DNA of 64,000 nucleotides from Rotaria socialis (taxonomy: Eukaryota; Rotifera; Eurotatoria; Philodinida; Philodinidae): contig CAJNYU010003364.1 of the NCBI GenBank assembly GCA_905331475.1, forward strand, positions 248,001 through 312,000, read 5' to 3'. The position numbers were made by a program, and so were the translations under genes. The notes below the pieces were generated by a model. That model had not been told where the DNA came from. It saw nothing but the letters and a program-made list of their open reading frames with translations, and did no database searches. Numbering within the stretch: position 1 is the first letter of the stretch; each line of letters opens with the position of its first letter. This document shows, in pieces, positions 59,607 through 64,000 of the stretch.

Positions 59607-60794
59607 TCAAAAAGATGTTATTGTAAATGGATAAATAATTGCAATTTTACTTGAATTCGACGATCGTCTCTTTAATTCGTTTTCATGATTGAACCATTTC
59701 ACTAGAAAACAATTCGAATATAAAGGAAAAAGATTGTATTCATCATCGATTTGTGACATAGGCCCATTAATTGAAGATGCTGTTTTCATTATACTCAAGA
59801 TTATAAATGATACAATTACAATTAACATATAAGATGTATAAGGTGATTCTTGTACAAATGATATAGTTGCAATATGTAAATCGAATAAAATCCAGTAACC
59901 TCTCCATAAAAATACACATGAAAAAAATGCACATACATGACGAATATTTCGTATAAACAATGGATAATTTAAATAGATAAATGTTGATAAACGGTAAATA
60001 ATATTTTCAAAATATTGTGTATACATAATAACAAAAAATGAAAAATAACCAATAGCAAGACTTATAATGGCTGATATATTTTCATCACTTGGATATAAAA
60101 AAACGTCAAGTAATTTATATAAACCACGCCATGCTTGAATAGATAATAATGATATAATAAATTCGTAGAAAACATAATTTATTGTATGCGAAACAAATCG
60201 ACTCATCTGAAATAAAATAGTTAACTTTTTCTTATTAATTTGTTTTTGAAATATACTACTTTTTCTATCATAAATGGTGTATCAATTCGTACATTGTATT
60301 CAATTGAATCAAAACTCATGATAAATGGTGAACAAACCAGATCACATGCAAGTCCTGTTAGCAGAATTATAGCTAGTATAGAAGCAATGCTTATCGTTAG
60401 CATAAGCAGCCAATCATCCGATGTATAATTATCCAATAATGTCCATAGTGATGTCCATTGTATTACATAATTTAAACCAGTAATCAATGAGTGAAATTGT
60501 AAAATAATAATAACAAAAAAATTTAATTCTTCATTAACAAAGTAACCGTAAAGGCGATCTTGATTTATGTAAATAATAAAACATATTAGCTGAGATGATA
60601 AATATGATGCAGGTAATATGATTTGATGTTGACTGATAGGAGTAGCAAGCCATTCGACCATAAAATTCCAGCCAGATTGCCAAAAAATAATTAATAATGG
60701 AAATATAATAAATCCAATAACGATTGGTTCACATATAAAGAGTATTGTACGTCTTTTGTCAGTAGGAATGATTTTATCAGATCCAAGGGATAAA
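59607..60794 (-). CDS. Fuseless-like multi-pass membrane protein, 5' end missing
   Basis: Two exons are certain: 60260 to about 60794 and 59607-60206, joined by a 57-nt phase-0 intron (gtagta...tttcag). Together they encode about 380 aa with eight or more hydrophobic helices. Repeated W-R-G-x-(W/Y)-x-L-(F/L)-D motifs (AWRGLYKLLDVFLYPSD and WRGYWILFDLH) are characteristic of the invertebrate fuseless family, a presynaptic membrane protein group. The first helix follows KRRTILFICEP. No ATG lies in frame before this helix and an upstream TGA closes the frame near 60853, so a first exon must lie further right. A candidate acceptor is at 60795 (catacaag, phase 2). A possible N-terminal exon at about 62060-62140 was seen but not proven. 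Confidence 0.65.
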
Positions 60795-60859
60795 CTTGTA
60801 TGCCCAAAAGAGGGACATGATGAATTGAGTGGAGGAGTCAGTTTGGAGAATCAAGAAAC

Positions 60860-63800
60860 TATTAACTTAGTATTGATTCAAACACGATGTTCCCAAACGG
60901 ATTATGAGCACCAACGGTAATAATCATTATGCATTAATAATGAACTCATAAAAATTTGTAGCAGATATTTTCAAATATCTATTCAAAGGTAAAAGTTAGT
61001 AATTATCAATTTAGTCATAGTATGTGCAAAAAAAATATTTGTTTTTGTTTTATGATTTAGCGATGTTTGACTATTTATTACCGTGAATCATATTTCGTGT
61101 GGATTCTTGATGTCATTCTAGTAGGTGATTTCTTTCTTATCAGAAAAGAAAATGATGGATAATAAAATTTATACTGTAATGAAGTGTTCTTTTTAACTAA
61201 AAAAAAATACTAGAGCAGGAGTAATCGTATCATGTTTTAGTGTTGCTAGCGCAGGTTATCTGAATTTTCGTAATAAAATATTTAAAATTCTGATCTCAAT
61301 TAATAACAAGAGTAATTCTCAAGAATGGAGATATCCATATTGAATATTTAAAAAAATGATTACATTATGACCTCATTAATACTCAGTCTCGATACGGAAA
61401 TTTGAGGATTATTTAGATTTATTTCTGTATATAACTGCATCAGATGTGTCAAGAATTTGATTCTCAACACTTAACTGAGACGCACCGAATATATAAGTAC
61501 GGTATTGATTAGATTGAATCTTTTCTGAACGTTTGGTAGTATACAGTTGGGAAGATAGTTTGTACATAATATAGGCGAAGATAAAATGCGTCGAAGTATC
61601 ATTGCATGATTTAGTTATTATAGTTCTTTTAAATTAAACGGCAAAAAGACATTGCTGTTATTATTAAGTTCGAGCGATCGGCTGCTCTCACGCAAAAACA
61701 TTAAAAAGGTATTGAAGGCTGTTCGAACTCATACTATGTAGATGATTATTAGGTCTTGACTAAACTAACACGAATTTGAGTTTAAGATGTTATAATTGAA
61801 AAGTTATGCTCATTAAGAGTGATATTGAAATTACATGAGAACAACGTCTTTTTGAATCGTTTAGAGTAGCTATAGAGTTTCGATCTGAAATGTTGCCTCC
61901 AAATGTATTTGATGGTCATCGGATAGTCATGAAGTTTCAAAGAAAAGAAATGTACTTTTTTCAAGTCATTTGATTTGTTGGTAGACTTAATTATTGGGTT
62001 CTTCTATAGTCAATGGTTGCTTTTTTCGCTGTTGAATATCTTGAGAAAGATATGCAGATCGGAGAATGTAAGTACAGGCAAGCTGCTAGACCGTAGCTTT
62101 CTGTCTTGGAGATTCCTTGTACTCATTGACAATTTTACTGAAAATCTTCTACGTAGATTGATTTCAGTATCACTGAGATCTACTCGTAGAAAAAGTAACA
62201 CATTTAGAAAATGTCGAATTTAATATGATTCTGACGTTATCTATACATTTCAAATTTATTTTAAGAATGCCTTATCCAAAAAACAAATCGCGCTATATAA
62301 AAATGGATATGAAGATTGATTGAACTATTATATTGTGAAAGAGAAACTAATTACCTTGTTCCAAGTTCACGATGAGTAGCTAATATTTTGAATATTTCGA
62401 TTTGGCAATGACAGTGGTAATTTTACTCGACTTAACACTAATCGATTCAACTTACAGTATGAAGGACTCGATTATACGATGAATTTTATATCAAAATGAA
62501 AATGCGTATATATTTGTTACTTTTTGGCTGCATCCTACGCATGCATTTGAAATCACTCAATCCTTTTCAATTGTTTTATAACTCAACATGATATCATCTA
62601 TTTGCGTTATTATTTCGACATTACCTTTTTTCGTCGGTTTCTACTGATTAGCTTGTGGCAGGAGAAAGTTTCTATTACGTTTTATTTTTGCTGTCTTAAA
62701 ATATACGTATATTACATACTCAAAATTAACTTACATTGTTTTATAGGATCAACCAAGCAAGATTCATTAGCGTTCTACTCTTGATTCAACTAATAATGAA
62801 TACGAAAATAAAGCGAGACTACCATCATCAATCTATTTTTCTATTTAACAATGCTTATGCCATACAAACCTTTATTTCATCGTTAAAAAAGTTCGTCAAT
62901 GGTATTTGTTTTGAAATCGATTTTTTTGCTTTAAATAATTAGAATATGATTGTTTTTATATATGCACCATTGTTATTCAATGTAAAAGTCAAATTATGAT
63001 AAGATAGATCTCGTGTACTTTATCTATCTATGATTGAAACCTTTTCACCTTTTCAATAGAATGAAAATAACTTATGATGCTATAAGAAGTATTTCTATTT
63101 GATATGTATTTATAATGTACATGTCCATGTAGTGAAGTGATGAAGATAATTATAAATATATGTCAGCAAGTATTAAAAAAATCAATATGTACTGAATCAC
63201 AGAACTATATATGAATCAATATTGCCCGTTTGCATCGATTAGATCGATCTTATAGATTTTTTTATGCTGCAAAATAATACATTACAAATTTCATCAATGA
63301 AAAAGATGACATTATCAATTAGATAAATATTAAAAAAATCCGATGCATTCTTCATCTATTTATTTATTTAAGCAAATATTGTATATGAGTGATTCATGAA
63401 AGTGTACAAGCTAATTACAAATATATGAGAGAGAGAGAGAGAAGACACTAGTTCATTATAGACAAGTGCTTAACACATTGAACTTATTGTTATCACTGAT
63501 TCTGTACCACAAATAGTAATAGTGCAGCTAGCGAGATTTATAAAGTGATCATGACTATGATGATTAATAATACTGAAATCAGTAACAAGCTAGTTAATTG
63601 TGCAAAAAATAGTTAATTCATGCTTTTTTTATCAATTGATTTTTATGTCATGTGGATACAATCATTGAAATCGTCAAAATTTTTGAATGAGCATTCTTCG
63701 ATCAACTAAGTAATATGTTGAACGAAAAATCGAAGAAATAAAAGTTACAAAAACCATTCAATGATCCTTTTGCTTAACAATACATTCTATTGATATTTTT

Positions 63801-64000
63801 CTCGTCGGTAGCTGAGATTTACAGTGGATGAAATAAGTAGAATAACTTAAATTAACTCCTGAAAATAATGTTCTTTGAAAACAACGAAGAAGAAAAACCA
63901 TTGAAATAAGATTTATTCAATGCGGAACTAATTTTTACACTTAAAATAGTAGATTTTGTCTCTGACATAAATTGTACGTCCAATGAAGATATTATGCAAC
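60860..64000. other. Non-coding right end of the window
   Basis: AT-rich, with a GA run at 63429-63443. Apart from the weak exon candidate near 62060-62140 (minus), nothing coding was recognised. It should contain the 5' part of the fuseless-like gene. Confidence 0.45.

Noticed and set aside
61975-62223. Plus-strand 82-aa frame
   Set aside because: No motif; the minus strand of the same segment is the more protein-like, and even that is unproven.

Overview
The window is nuclear DNA of a small, AT-rich animal genome. Genes are split by short GT-AG introns, mostly 50-100 nt, use the standard genetic code, and encode metazoan families: a nuclear hormone receptor, a protocadherin-like cadherin, BRPF/peregrin, a sirtuin, RFC1, ALG10, CNBP and hexosaminidase D. 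Short introns, AT-rich spacers and many homopolymeric Ser/Asn/His/Gln tracts would suit a rotifer, probably a bdelloid. That assignment is inference; no diagnostic marker is present. No prokaryotic operon, CRISPR array, tRNA or rRNA was recognised.

Layout. 136-2904 (+) RFC1, the large clamp-loader subunit. 2905-8518 non-coding. 8519-12731 (-) a seven-repeat cadherin. 12732-16004 non-coding. 16005-16391 (+) a small secreted Cys-rich protein. 17632-22146 (+) two hydrophilic, probably disordered Ser/Thr/Lys-rich proteins; between them lies a 482-bp element with terminal inverted repeats. 23949-25456 (+) a papain-fold protein whose catalytic Cys is Val. 26479-27663 (+) an intronless SLC35G/EamA-like transporter. 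28270-31978 (-) a membrane-anchored hexosaminidase D; its second intron holds, on the other strand, an intronless Atg8/GABARAP-like gene (30460-30915) that ends on the conjugation glycine. 34556-36001 (+) a SIRT7/SIRT6-type sirtuin. 37832-38042 a TA-flanked MITE. 39225-43736 (-) an HR96-like nuclear receptor with a piggyBac-type MITE in its long intron. 45258-46892 a large fold-back element with two ambiguous bases. 47545-50579 (-) ALG10, including a 12-nt micro-exon. 51088-51720 (+) an unknown Cys-rich protein. 51906-52700 (-) a possible glycosyltransferase. 52933-54088 (-) a seven-knuckle CNBP. 54393-58556 (-) BRPF/peregrin. 59607 to about 60794 (-) a multi-pass fuseless-like membrane protein whose 5' end was not found. 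The rest, to 64000, looks non-coding.

Exon models were built by hand from splice signals and reading phase. For most genes the exon lengths add up to an exact open frame with the length and motifs expected of the family. These are housekeeping, chromatin, glycosylation and signalling genes packed together, not a functional cluster. The most unusual items are the nested pre-processed Atg8-like gene, the inactive papain-fold protein, the ALG10 micro-exon and four different non-autonomous transposon-like elements.
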